Shown: one piece after another, positions 51,022 through 60,249 of the stretch
How positions within the stretch are numbered: position 1 is the stretch's first letter
Layout of the letters: each line of letters starts with the position of its first letter
Source: Micrococcus lacusdianchii
GTDB lineage: Bacteria > Actinomycetota > Actinomycetes > Actinomycetales > Micrococcaceae
Direction of reading: 5' to 3'
Assembly (NCBI RefSeq): GCF_023155805.1
Contig: NZ_JAKNUW010000003.1
Span: forward strand, 124,001-188,000
DNA length: 64,000 bases
Notes under the pieces: model-generated
The model's database searches: none
Seen by the model: the letters and a program-made list of their open reading frames with translations, nothing else
What the model was told of the DNA's origin: nothing
Position numbers and translations under genes: made by a program

Positions 51022-52476
51022 TCAGTTGCCGGTGAGCTTCTCGCGCAGGGCGGCGAGGGCCTCGTCGGAGGCCAGGGTGCCGCCGTCGGAGGCCGGAGCC
51101 TCGGACGAGTAGGTGGAGCCGCCGGAGGCGGGCGCCTCGGCGCCGGCCTGGGACTCCTCCTCCAGGGAGCGGCGCACCTGCTCCTTGTGGGCCTCCCAGC
51201 GGGACTGCGCGTCGGCGTACTGCTGCTCCCACGCGGCGCGCTCGGACTCGAAGCCCTCCATCCACTCGTTGGTCTCGACGTCGAAGCCCTCCGGGTACTT
51301 GTAGTTCCCCTCCTCGTCGTACTCCGCAGCCATGCCGTACAGGGCCGGGTCGAACTCCGTGCCGTCCGGGTCCACGCCCTCGTTGGCCTGCTTGAGCGAC
51401 AGGGAGATGCGGCGACGCTCGAGGTCGATGTCGATGACCTTGACGAACAGCTGGTCGTTGACCGACACGACCTGCTCCGCGGTGTCGATGTGGCGCGAGG
51501 CCAGCTCGGAGATGTGCACGAGGCCCTCGATGCCGTCCTCGACGCGCACGAACGCGCCGAACGGGACGAGCTTGGTGACCTTGCCCGGCACGACCTGGCC
51601 CAGGGCGTGGGTGCGGGCGAACAGCTGCCACGGATCCTCCTGGGTCGCCTTCAGCGACAGGGAGACGCGCTCGCGGTCCATGTCCACCTCGAGGACCTCG
51701 ACGGTGACCTCCTGGCCCACCTCGACGACCTCGGAGGGATGGTCGATGTGCTTCCAGGACAGCTCGGAGACGTGCACGAGGCCGTCCACGCCGCCCAGGT
51801 CCACGAAGGCGCCGAAGTTGACGATCGAGGACACGGTGCCGGCGCGGACCTGGCCCTTCTCCAGCTTGTGGAGGAAGTTGGAGCGGACCTCGGACTGGGT
51901 CTGCTCGAGCCAGGCGCGGCGGGACAGGACCACGTTGTTGCGGTTCTTGTCCAGCTCGATGATCTTCGCCTCAAGCTTCTGGCCGATGTACGGGGCCAGG
52001 TCGCGCACGCGGCGCATCTCCACGAGCGAGGCGGGCAGGAAGCCGCGCAGGCCGATGTCGATGATGAGGCCGCCCTTGACCACCTCGATGACGGTGCCCT
52101 CGACGACGCCGTCGTCCTCCTTGATCTTCTCGATGTCGCCCCAGGCGCGCTCGTACTGCGCACGCTTCTTGGAGAGGATCAGGCGGCCTTCCTTGTCCTC
52201 CTTGGTGAGGACGAGGGCCTCGACGGAGTCGCCCACGGCCACGACCTCGTCCGGGTCCACATCGTGCTTGATGGACAGCTCGCGGGACGGGATGACGCCC
52301 TCGGTCTTGTAGCCGATGTCGAGCAGGACCTCGTCGCGGTCCACCTTGACGACGGTGCCCTCGACGAGGTCGCCATCGTTGAAGTACTTGATGGTCTCGT
52401 CGATGGCGGCGAGGAGGTCCTCGGCGGTGCCGATGTCGTTGACGGCGACCTGCGGGGCGTTGGAAGTGGTGGTCAT
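51022..52476 (-). CDS. rpsA: 30S ribosomal protein S1
   Basis: 484 residues with four S1 RNA-binding repeats (about residues 36-105, 122-187, 208-276 and 293-362), e.g. SIVNFGAFVDLGGVDGLVHV and KLVPFGAFVRVEDGIEGLVH. The acidic, Ser/Gly-rich C-terminal tail ends REKLTGN. Shorter than the six-repeat E. coli form, normal for actinobacteria. S1 helps bind mRNA to the 30S subunit. ATG 52476 has GGAG about 10 bases upstream; an in-frame GTG 11 codons earlier is possible. Confidence 0.96.
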   Translation of the reverse strand: MTTTSNAPQVAVNDIGTAEDLLAAIDETIKYFNDGDLVEGTVVKVDRDEVLLDIGYKTEGVIPSRELSIKHDVDPDEVVAVGDSVEALVLTKEDKEGRLILSKKRAQYERAWGDIEKIKEDDGVVEGTVIEVVKGGLIIDIGLRGFLPASLVEMRRVRDLAPYIGQKLEAKIIELDKNRNNVVLSRRAWLEQTQSEVRSNFLHKLEKGQVRAGTVSSIVNFGAFVDLGGVDGLVHVSELSWKHIDHPSEVVEVGQEVTVEVLEVDMDRERVSLSLKATQEDPWQLFARTHALGQVVPGKVTKLVPFGAFVRVEDGIEGLVHISELASRHIDTAEQVVSVNDQLFVKVIDIDLERRRISLSLKQANEGVDPDGTEFDPALYGMAAEYDEEGNYKYPEGFDVETNEWMEGFESERAAWEQQYADAQSRWEAHKEQVRRSLEEESQAGAEAPASGGSTYSSEAPASDGGTLASDEALAALREKLTGN

Positions 52477-52540
52477 GTAGGAGGGACTCCGATTGGGATC
52501 TGGGATCACGTCCGGTCAGGCGCCTCGGGACGAGGGCCGC

Positions 52541-52558
52541 GGGGCACACCGGTGCCCC
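52541..52558. repeat. Hairpin in the rpsA leader
   Basis: GGGGCAC-ACCG-GTGCCCC in the 5' leader of rpsA. A second hairpin, GCAC-TTTC-GTGC on the minus strand, lies at 52594-52605 close to the predicted start. Could take part in S1 self-control. Confidence 0.4.
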
Positions 52559-52612
52559 CACCCGACGTGGGTTGAGATGGACAGTACTGAATGCGCACGA
52601 AAGTGCTAGGCC

Positions 52613-52618
52613 AGCCTA
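52613..52618 (-). promoter_or_regulatory. Probable -10 element of rpsA
   Basis: TAGGCT on the minus strand; start near 52606, leader of about 130 bases. Confidence 0.45.
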
Positions 52619-54028
52619 TCAGAAACCCGTCAGCGAGTGGAGGGGGCGCAGCGGGGCCAGGAGCGCATCGAGGCGGTCCGCCCCGCCGGGTGCCAGTTCC
52701 CGCACGACACCGGCCTCGGCCAGCACGGCGGCCCCGGCCCCGCGCTCGGCGCCGCCGAGCCACAGGGCGGAGAACCGGTCCACGCCCATCGCGGTCTCGG
52801 CGCCGAGGTCGGCTGCGGAGGCTGCGGGGCCGAGCCGCTCCGCACTTCCCCGGCCGTCCTCGACGGCCAGCCGCCACACGCCGTCGGCCGGTCCCAGCGG
52901 GTCGGACACGGCGACGACGGCCGTGCCGTCCGTCCGGTGGCCACGGCCGGCCATGGCCGCGGGGACGTCCAGGACCCGCAGGTACAGGTCGTCGCCGCCG
53001 CGGTCCGCGCGCACGCGGCGCTCGTCGACGAACATCGCCTCCACCCAGCCCGGCCCCGGGGCGCGCTCCCACGACAGGCGCTGCACGAGGTCCAGCCGGG
53101 CGAGGAACCGGAGCAGGCCGCGCCGCGCGTCGGCGGTGGCGGCGAGGAACGCCTCCACCGTCACGGTGATCGGCTCCGTCTCCCAGCCTGCGAACCGGTA
53201 CAGCGCCACGCCCTGGACCTCACCGGCAGGGTCGCGGTGGACGGCGGCGAACAGCCCCGATCCCTTCCCCTCGTTCCTGCTGAGGGAGCGGTCCTCCCAG
53301 CGCGGCAGGTAGGACGCGGTCCGCTGGACGGTGCCGGGGTGCAGCAGGCGCACGCGCTGGTAGAGCCCGTCCACGAGGGAGCCGATGGCCCTCGGATCGG
53401 CAGGCACGACCGTGCCCTCGGTCTCCGGGCCGGTGAGCTCGGGCGCGTGCCGCACATCCACGTGCACGCGGCGCCAGCGGGTAGCCGCGCCGAAGCCGAA
53501 GCGGCCGTAGATGGCGGCCTCGGAGGCGGTGAGAGCGGCGACGGCGAGCCCCGCCCGTGCGGCGTCGGCGAGGGAGCGCAGCATCATGGCGCGCAGGATC
53601 CCCCGGCGCCGGTGCCCCGGGGAGACTGTGACGTCGCTGATGAGCCATGCGTCCACGGTCCGGCCCGGCCACGTGGTGAGGGGCTGGACGAAGTCCTCGA
53701 ACGTGCCCACCGGGGCCGTGGCGGCCGGGGCGGCGTCGCGCTCCCACACGCCCAGCCGTCGGCGGCCGTCCGCCGCGTGCCCAGCGAGGACCTGCCGGAG
53801 GTGCTCCCCCGTGGGCACCTGCTCGTAGAAGCCGCGCTCGACGGCGCCAAGGAACAGCGCCGCCGCCGGGTCGTCGGTCTCGAGGACGCCGAGGTCCCGC
53901 AGCGCCAGCCCGTCCTCGGCGAGCCGGCGCTCCATCCGGTCGGCGTGGGCGCGCACGGCGTCCGACGGGCGGGCGGGGGCGGGGGCGGCGACACCGGAGG
54001 CCTGCCCGCCCTCAGTGCGCCGCGGCAT
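52619..54028 (-). CDS. Eis-like GNAT acetyltransferase
   Basis: 469 residues. First GNAT domain: ISDVTVSPGHRRRGILRAMM (acetyl-CoA site) and AIYGRFGFGAATRWR; then a second GNAT-like domain and a C-terminal SCP2-like fold ending LTGF. In Eis enzymes the terminal carboxylate of a C-terminal Phe acts in catalysis, and Phe is the last residue here. Eis proteins acetylate aminoglycosides and other amines; the substrate here is unknown. It overlaps the polA stop by 17 bp. Confidence 0.87.
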   Translation of the reverse strand: MPRRTEGGQASGVAAPAPARPSDAVRAHADRMERRLAEDGLALRDLGVLETDDPAAALFLGAVERGFYEQVPTGEHLRQVLAGHAADGRRRLGVWERDAAPAATAPVGTFEDFVQPLTTWPGRTVDAWLISDVTVSPGHRRRGILRAMMLRSLADAARAGLAVAALTASEAAIYGRFGFGAATRWRRVHVDVRHAPELTGPETEGTVVPADPRAIGSLVDGLYQRVRLLHPGTVQRTASYLPRWEDRSLSRNEGKGSGLFAAVHRDPAGEVQGVALYRFAGWETEPITVTVEAFLAATADARRGLLRFLARLDLVQRLSWERAPGPGWVEAMFVDERRVRADRGGDDLYLRVLDVPAAMAGRGHRTDGTAVVAVSDPLGPADGVWRLAVEDGRGSAERLGPAASAADLGAETAMGVDRFSALWLGGAERGAGAAVLAEAGVVRELAPGGADRLDALLAPLRPLHSLTGF

Positions 54029-56828
54029 GCCAGCTCTCCCCTCGTCCCACGTGCACGTCCAGGGGGACGGACAGGTCCGCGGCCCGCCCCATGCGCTCCT
54101 TCAGCAGGTCCGTCGCCGTCTCCAGCTCGGTGGCCGGGACCTCGAGGATGAGCTCGTCGTGCACCTGCAGCAGCAGCCGGGATCGCAGGCCCTGCTCCTC
54201 GATGCCGGCCTGGACGTCGAGCATCGCACGCTTGATGATGTCCGCGGCGGAGCCCTGGATCGGCGCGTTGAGCGCGGCGCGCTCGGCCATGTCCCGCAGC
54301 TGCCGGTTGTCCGAGCTCAGGTCCGGCAGGTACCGGCGGCGGCCCTCGATGGTGGAGGTGAAGCCGTCCTGGCGGGCCTGGGCGACGATGTCGCGCAGGT
54401 AGTCGCGGACGCCGCCGAACCGGTCGAAGTAGCCCTTCATGAGGCCGCGGGCCTCGTCCACGCCGATCTTCAGCTGCTTGGACAGGCCGAAGGAGGAGAG
54501 CCCGTAGGCGAGGCCGTAGGACATGGCCTTGACCTTGGAGCGCTGCTCCGCGGTGACCTCCTCCGGCTCGACGCCGAACACCTGGGAGCCCACGAAGGAG
54601 TGCAGGTCCTCCCCCGACCGGAAGGCCTCGATCAGCCCCTCGTCCTCGGACAGGTGCGCCATGATGCGCATCTCGATCTGCGAGTAGTCGGCGGAGAGCA
54701 GGACGGCGTCCTCGCCGTCCACGGCGGAGGCCGTGAACGCCTCCCGGATGCGGCGGCCGGCCTCGGTGCGCACGGGAATGTTCTGCAGGTTGGGGTGCAG
54801 GGAGGACAGGCGCCCGGTGGCGGCCGCGGTCTGCGAGTACGTGGTGTGGATGCGCCCGTCCGGTGCCACGGTCTCGCGCAGGCCCTCGACGGTCTGGTTG
54901 AGCTTGGTGGCGTCGCGGTGCGCCATCAGATTCTCCAGGAACGGGTGCTGCGTCTGCTCCAGCAGGTCCTGGAGGGAGTCCACGTCGGTCGAGTAGCCCG
55001 TCTTGGTCTTGCGGGTCCGGGGCATGTCGAGGTGCTCGAAGAGCACCTCCTGGAGCTGTTTGGGCGAGCCGAGGTTGACCTGCATGCCCCCGGTCTCCTC
55101 CGCCACGGATGCCCAGGCGGACTCCTTGGCGGCCTGGGCGCGCTCGGTGAAGTCCGCGTGGAGCCCGTCCAGGACGTCCCGGTCCACGGCGATGCCGGTC
55201 AGCTCCATGCGGGCGAGCAGCCGGGCGAGCGGGATCTCCATCTCCTGGAGCAGCCGCTGCGCACCGCGGTCCAGGACCTGGGGGGTGAACTCCACGGAGA
55301 GCCGGCGCACGAGCCACGCTGCGCGGGCGGTGCGTGCGGCGCGGGCCGCGCGCGCGGCGGCCGCCTGGCCGCCGTCGAGGTCGAACGCGCCCTGGGCGTC
55401 CTGCTCGGCCGGGGCCTGCTCGGGGGCCTCGAGCGGGATGCCCAGGTGCGCCTGGGCGAGGGCGGCGAGGTCGACGTCGCGCCGGTCGGGCTGGATCAGG
55501 TACGCGGACAGCGCGACGTCGTCCACCACGCCCTCGAGGGCGGCCTCCGGGCCCAGCGCGGTGGGCCGGGTGGGGGCGGCGAGGGCCTTGAGGACCCGCT
55601 TGAGGTCGTGCACGGCCTTGTCCGTGCCGGCGTCGGCGAGGACCCCGCGCACGGCGGTCACCAGCTCCTCATCCGGGTCGGCGACGTCGAGGTCCACGTA
55701 CACGGCGGCGTCCTCGGCGGCGAGTGCCACCCCGACGGGCGTGCCGAAGGTGCCGGGCACGGGCACCTTGCGCTTGGGCAACAGGTCGGGGCCGTCGACG
55801 GCCACGTGCAGGCCCAGGAGGGCACCGGCGTGGGCGGCGAGGAAGTCGCGCAGCGGCGCCGCCGTCGTCGCGACGACCGGCTCGGGGGCGGCCTCCACCG
55901 CGGCGACGGGCGCGTCGGAGCCGAGCCGCTCCGCGAGCACCTCGAAGACGCGCTCGCGGATGCGGTTGAACTGGAGCGCGTCGAAGAGCTCCTCCACCGG
56001 CTCGCGCTCGGGCATGGTCAGCTCCATGGCCTCCAGGGCCACGTCCAGCTCGAGGTCGCGCACGAGCGCGTTGAGGCGGCGGTTGCGGCGGACGTCGTCG
56101 AGGTGGGCGCGCAGGGCCTCGCCCTTCTTGCCCGTGATCTCGTCCGCGTGGGCGAGCACGCCGTCCAGGTCCCCGTACTTGTCCAGCCACTTGGCCGCGA
56201 ACCCGGGTCCGACGCCGGGCACACCCGGCAGGTTGTCCGCCGACTCCCCCACGAGCGCGGCCAGCTCGGGGTACTGCGCCGGCCACACCCCGTACTTCGC
56301 CTTGACGGTCTCGGCCGTCATGGCGGGCACCTCCGAGACACCACGCGTGGGGTACAGCACCGTGGTCGAGTCCGAGATCAGCTGGAAGGCGTCCCGGTCC
56401 CCCGAGACCACGCACACCTCCCACCCGGCGGCCTCCGCCTGCGCGGACAGGGTGGCGACGATGTCGTCAGCCTCGTACCCCTCCTTGGTCAGGGTCGGGA
56501 TCCCGAGGGCGTCCATGACCTTCACCGTGAGCTCGATCTGCCCCGCGAACTCCTCGGGGGTCTCGGAGCGGCCGGCCTTGTACTCCGTGTACTCCGCGGA
56601 GCGGAACGTGGGTCCGGAGAGGTCGAACGCCACCGCCACGTGGGTGGGCGCCTGCTGGCGGATCATCGTCAGCAGCATGGACGTGAACCCGTACACAGCG
56701 TTGGTGTGCTGGCCGGTGTCCGTCGCGAAGTTCTCGGCCGGCAGCGCGTAGAACGCGCGGAAGGCCATCGAATGGCCGTCCAGCACAAGCAGGCGCGGTC
56801 GGGGCTCGGCGGTGCGGGTCTCCCCCAT
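54012..56828 (-). CDS. polA: DNA polymerase I
   Basis: 938 residues. N-terminal 5'-3' exonuclease (about 1-300; KEGYEADDIVATL and GVPGVGPGFAAKWL), a middle domain lacking the DxE/DxxxD metal sites of an active 3'-5' exonuclease, and the C-terminal polymerase with motif A DYSQIEMRIMAHL, motif B RSKVKAMSYGLAYG and motif C LLQVHDELILEVP. Acts in repair and Okazaki fragment processing. SD AGAGGAG before ATG 56828. Divergent from the thioesterase gene. Confidence 0.96.
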   Translation of the reverse strand: MGETRTAEPRPRLLVLDGHSMAFRAFYALPAENFATDTGQHTNAVYGFTSMLLTMIRQQAPTHVAVAFDLSGPTFRSAEYTEYKAGRSETPEEFAGQIELTVKVMDALGIPTLTKEGYEADDIVATLSAQAEAAGWEVCVVSGDRDAFQLISDSTTVLYPTRGVSEVPAMTAETVKAKYGVWPAQYPELAALVGESADNLPGVPGVGPGFAAKWLDKYGDLDGVLAHADEITGKKGEALRAHLDDVRRNRRLNALVRDLELDVALEAMELTMPEREPVEELFDALQFNRIRERVFEVLAERLGSDAPVAAVEAAPEPVVATTAAPLRDFLAAHAGALLGLHVAVDGPDLLPKRKVPVPGTFGTPVGVALAAEDAAVYVDLDVADPDEELVTAVRGVLADAGTDKAVHDLKRVLKALAAPTRPTALGPEAALEGVVDDVALSAYLIQPDRRDVDLAALAQAHLGIPLEAPEQAPAEQDAQGAFDLDGGQAAAARAARAARTARAAWLVRRLSVEFTPQVLDRGAQRLLQEMEIPLARLLARMELTGIAVDRDVLDGLHADFTERAQAAKESAWASVAEETGGMQVNLGSPKQLQEVLFEHLDMPRTRKTKTGYSTDVDSLQDLLEQTQHPFLENLMAHRDATKLNQTVEGLRETVAPDGRIHTTYSQTAAATGRLSSLHPNLQNIPVRTEAGRRIREAFTASAVDGEDAVLLSADYSQIEMRIMAHLSEDEGLIEAFRSGEDLHSFVGSQVFGVEPEEVTAEQRSKVKAMSYGLAYGLSSFGLSKQLKIGVDEARGLMKGYFDRFGGVRDYLRDIVAQARQDGFTSTIEGRRRYLPDLSSDNRQLRDMAERAALNAPIQGSAADIIKRAMLDVQAGIEEQGLRSRLLLQVHDELILEVPATELETATDLLKERMGRAADLSVPLDVHVGRGESWHAAAH

Positions 56829-56871
56829 GTGGTGTTGCTCCTCTCGACTCCGAGATGCCAGCCTACTGGGC

Positions 56872-57402
56872 ATGACCGCCACCCCTCAGCCGGACCCCTC
56901 TCCCGCCGACGTCCTCGGCCTCCTCGCCTTCCGCCCGGGTGTGACGCCGGAGATGACGGAGGAGGAGCGCGACGCCGTCGCCTCCGCCTCAGGCCTGACC
57001 GCGGACCTGCGCGAGGCCCTCGGCGGCGCCGGCGTCAGCCCGCTGGCCCTGAAGATGGGCATCCGCTTCCTGGAGCTGAGCGCGGAGCGTGCCGTCGCCA
57101 CGATGCCGGTGGCCGGCAACGAGCAGCCCGTGGGCCTCCTGCACGGCGGCGCCCACCTGGTCCTCGCGGAGTCGCTGGGCTCGATGGCCGCGAAGCTCCA
57201 CGCCGGGCCGGACCGCGGCGCCGTGGGGACGGAGATCGGGGCCACCCACCACCGGGCGATCCGCTCCGGGCTGGTCACCGGGACAGCCACCGCAATCCAC
57301 CTCGGCCGGACGCTGACCACCCACGAGATCGTCATGACGGACGAGCAGGGCCGGCGGCTGTCCACCGTGCGCATGACGAACATGCTCCTCGACGCGCGCT
57401 GA
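56872..57402 (+). CDS. Hotdog-fold thioesterase (PaaI family)
   Basis: 176 residues. Hotdog core with the family motif PVGLLHGGAHLVLAESLGS near residue 85, and IGATHHRAIRSGLVTGTATA. PaaI-type enzymes hydrolyse acyl- or aryl-CoA thioesters; the substrate (possibly DHNA-CoA) is unproved. An N-terminal helical extension of about 55 residues is present. ATG 56872 chosen over an in-frame start 20 codons upstream that would overlap polA. Confidence 0.85.
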   Translation: MTATPQPDPSPADVLGLLAFRPGVTPEMTEEERDAVASASGLTADLREALGGAGVSPLALKMGIRFLELSAERAVATMPVAGNEQPVGLLHGGAHLVLAESLGSMAAKLHAGPDRGAVGTEIGATHHRAIRSGLVTGTATAIHLGRTLTTHEIVMTDEQGRRLSTVRMTNMLLDAR

Positions 57403-57433
57403 GGGCCGCCGCCCGGACTGGTCGCCCCGCGCC

Positions 57434-57811
57434 TCAGTCCATGTCGGGCAGCCGCGGCGCCGGGCGGCCGCCCTCGCGGCCGGGGGTGTCCTCGGCGAGC
57501 TCGTCGTAGTGGCCCGGGCTCATGGGCACCCCGGTGAGATAGGCCGAGCGGCCCAGGGCCATCGTGGCGACGGACGCCGACCCGAGCTGCAGCACCACGA
57601 TGAGGGCGACCTTCACGAGCGCGGACACGCTCGGGGCCAGCAGCAGGGCGCCCACCACGATCAGGATCATCCCGACGCCGCCGGCCGTGCCGACGGCGGA
57701 GATGCGGGTGTAGGGGTCGGGGAACCGGACCAGGCCCAGGCCGGCGGTGACGAACACCAGGGCGCCGATCACCACGAGCACGGAGCCGACCACGGTCAGG
57801 ATGACGTCCAC
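57434..57811 (-). CDS. mnhG: Na+/H+ antiporter subunit G (MnhG/MrpG)
   Basis: 125 residues from GTG 57811; three membrane segments and GLVRFPDPYTRISAVGTAGG, the signature of MrpG. Charged C-terminal tail. Last gene of the mrp operon; 13 bases after mnhF. Confidence 0.92.
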   Translation of the reverse strand: MDVILTVVGSVLVVIGALVFVTAGLGLVRFPDPYTRISAVGTAGGVGMILIVVGALLLAPSVSALVKVALIVVLQLGSASVATMALGRSAYLTGVPMSPGHYDELAEDTPGREGGRPAPRLPDMD

Positions 57812-57824
57812 GGGTGCGACCTCC

Positions 57825-58106
57825 TCAACGCTTGCCGCGCGTCAGCGCGCGGGCCAGGGACATGCCGGACAGGAAGGCGACGATGGACGCGATGAGCACC
57901 AGGTCGAACGTCCACGGGTTGTTCGTCCGGACGCCGAAGAGCACGAGCATCCCGAGCACGCTGAACGTGAGCAGGTCGCCCGAGACCGCGCGGTCTGCGT
58001 CCAGCGGTCCCACCACGATCCGGTAGGCGGACACGAGCGCCGCCACCGTCAGCAGCCCGATGGCCAGGTCGATCCCCACGTGGGACCAGTCGTAGGCGAA
58101 CGGCAT
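57825..58106 (-). CDS. mnhF: Na+/H+ antiporter subunit F (MnhF/MrpF)
   Basis: 93 residues from ATG 58106, overlapping the mnhE stop (TGATG); a GTG one codon earlier is possible. Three membrane segments; YRIVVGPLDADRAVSGDLLT is the MrpF signature. Component of the multisubunit antiporter. Confidence 0.92.
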   Translation of the reverse strand: MPFAYDWSHVGIDLAIGLLTVAALVSAYRIVVGPLDADRAVSGDLLTFSVLGMLVLFGVRTNNPWTFDLVLIASIVAFLSGMSLARALTRGKR

Positions 58107-58582
58107 CACGCCACCCCCGTCTTCCGCATCGCGTGGAGCATGCGCCGCTCCATGTCGTGGATCTCCGCACGCAGGGCGTCCGCGTCGTCGGCGTACAGGC
58201 CGTGGACGTAGAGCAGACGGCGGGCGTCCGGGTCGCCGTCCTCGTCACCCACGGCCCCGGCACGCCGGGTGCCCAGCGTCAGCGTGCCGGGCGTCAGGGT
58301 GATCAGCGCCGAGAGCAGGGTGACCTCGGCGTCCGTGCGGCAGTTGCTGCGCACGCGGGCGATGCCCGAGCGCGCCTGGTCGCCGGGGGTCACGAGGTCC
58401 TTGATGACGGCCTCGGACGAGGTCACCAGGGCCCACGCGTACCAGCACCAGAACACGAGCCACCGCCAAGGCCAGGACACGGCGGAGGCCGTGCCGGGCG
58501 CCAGGTCGACGGTCCCGTCGGCGGGGGCGGCGGTGTGCATGGGGGCGTCTCCTTCCGGAGGCTGCGGGAGTGCGGTGCTCAT
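58106..58582 (-). CDS. mnhE: Na+/H+ antiporter subunit E (MnhE/MrpE)
   Basis: 158 residues, ATG overlapping the mnhD stop (ATGA). Family features: a membrane segment (WRWLVFWCWYAWALVTSS), VRSNCRTDAEVTLLSALITL and TPGTLTL. N-terminal 35 residues are Pro/Ala/Asp-rich. Confidence 0.92.
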   Translation of the reverse strand: MSTALPQPPEGDAPMHTAAPADGTVDLAPGTASAVSWPWRWLVFWCWYAWALVTSSEAVIKDLVTPGDQARSGIARVRSNCRTDAEVTLLSALITLTPGTLTLGTRRAGAVGDEDGDPDARRLLYVHGLYADDADALRAEIHDMERRMLHAMRKTGVA

Positions 58583-60249
58583 GGGTTGAGCACCGCCTCG
58601 ATGTACCTGCTGGGGTCCATCAGGCCCTGCGCCGCGAGGTCGGTGACGGTCCACAGGGCCTGACCGCCGAGCCCGAGGGCGAGGGTGGCCATAGCTAGGA
58701 CGACGGCGGGGGCGGCCAGCCGGCCTGGAATGCGGGAGCGCGTGACGTCCTCGTCCGGATCCACGGTCACCGGCAGCACGCCCGTGGGCGGATCGAGGGT
58801 CTCCTGCGAGGCCCACGACTCGGTGCGCTCGTGGTCGGTGCTCGAGCCGCGGCCGGAGGGCGACGGCACGGAGCCCGCCCGGCCCACGATGGGCATGGCC
58901 GCGGTGGCCAGGCGCTCGCGGTGCCCGTGTGGGGCCGTCGGAGCGCCCCAGAACCAGGCGTCCCACACCCGCAGCAGAGCCCACAGGCTCACCAGGGAGG
59001 CGCCCAGCACCAGCGCAGCGGTGACACCGCGGCCGGCGTCCAGGCCGGCGCTGACGAGCATGAGCTTGCCCACGAACCCGGAGAAGGGCGGGATGCCGAC
59101 CAGGGAGAGCAGGCCCACGAAGAAGGCGACGGCGATCAGCGGCTCGCGCCGGGCCAGGCCCTGCAGGTCCGCGAGACGGCCGGTGCCGTAGCGCACCTCG
59201 ATCGCGCCGGCGGCCATCAGGAGGCAGCCCATCGCCACCATGTGGTGCACGAGGTAGAACAGGCCCGCCGCGAGACCCAGGCGCGTGGAGAGCCCGAGTC
59301 CGACGAGGATGCCGCCGATGCCGCTCACCATCTGCCACGACAACACGGCGCGCACACCGTGCTCACCGACCGAGGCGAGCGCACCCACCACGAGGGTGGC
59401 GAGGGACAGGACCAGGATGAGCGGCAGCAGACGCGCATCGCCGTCGTACATCACGGAGTAGATCCGGTAGAGCCCGTACACGGCGACCTTGGTATGCAGG
59501 GCGGCGAAGAGTGCCGTCACCGCCGGGGAGGTGGAGGAGTACGCCCAGGCCAGCCAGCCGTGCAGCGGGACCACCGAGGCCTTGATGGACAGCGCGAACA
59601 GCACCATGCCCGCGGCGACGGCGATGCGCGGGTCCGCCGCGGCGGACCCGGCGAGCACCGCGAGGTTCACCGAGCCGGTCAGCCCGTAGACGAAGCCGAC
59701 GCCGACCAGGAGGATCGTGGAGGTCAGCAGGTTGAGCGTGACGTACAGCCGCGCCCCGTCCACCCGGCGCAGGGGCTCACGGCGGTTGGCGGAGAGGACG
59801 TAGAGGCCGTAGCTGGGCACCAGCATGACCTCGATGAACACGAACAGGTTGAACAGGTCCGCCGTCAGCAGGGCGCCGTTGACGCCGCCGATGAGGATCA
59901 GGAGCAGCGGGGCGAAGAACTGGGAGTTCGCGACGCGGGAGCCGTAGGCGAACGCCGCGCCCACGATCGTGAGGGCGCTCGTGAGCACGAGCATCAGGGC
60001 GGACAGCATGTCCGCCGCGAAGCCGATGCCGATGCCCCCAGGCCAGCCGCCCAGCGAGGTGGCGAGCACGGACCCGTCGAGGGCGCGGACGCCCAGGGCC
60101 AGCCCGCCGGCGGTGACGAGTCCGAGCACCGTGAACAGGACGGCCCGGTGGATGCGGGGGCGCTCCCCCGCCAGCACGAGCAGACCGGCGGACAGCAGCG
60201 GGACGGCGGCGAAGAGGGGCAGCAGCTGGCTCAGGGGGACGGCGCTCAT
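58579..60249 (-). CDS. mnhD: Na+/H+ antiporter subunit D (MnhD/MrpD)
   Basis: 556 residues, about 14 membrane segments, related to the NuoL/M/N proton-pumping subunits. Seen: NGALLTADLFNLFVFIEVML, KASVVPLHGWLAWAYSSTSP with the conserved lysine, and VGIPPFSGFVGKLMLVSAG. The loop near residues 455-505 is long and hydrophilic. Overlaps mnhC and mnhE by 4 bp each. Confidence 0.94.
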   Translation of the reverse strand: MSAVPLSQLLPLFAAVPLLSAGLLVLAGERPRIHRAVLFTVLGLVTAGGLALGVRALDGSVLATSLGGWPGGIGIGFAADMLSALMLVLTSALTIVGAAFAYGSRVANSQFFAPLLLILIGGVNGALLTADLFNLFVFIEVMLVPSYGLYVLSANRREPLRRVDGARLYVTLNLLTSTILLVGVGFVYGLTGSVNLAVLAGSAAADPRIAVAAGMVLFALSIKASVVPLHGWLAWAYSSTSPAVTALFAALHTKVAVYGLYRIYSVMYDGDARLLPLILVLSLATLVVGALASVGEHGVRAVLSWQMVSGIGGILVGLGLSTRLGLAAGLFYLVHHMVAMGCLLMAAGAIEVRYGTGRLADLQGLARREPLIAVAFFVGLLSLVGIPPFSGFVGKLMLVSAGLDAGRGVTAALVLGASLVSLWALLRVWDAWFWGAPTAPHGHRERLATAAMPIVGRAGSVPSPSGRGSSTDHERTESWASQETLDPPTGVLPVTVDPDEDVTRSRIPGRLAAPAVVLAMATLALGLGGQALWTVTDLAAQGLMDPSRYIEAVLNP

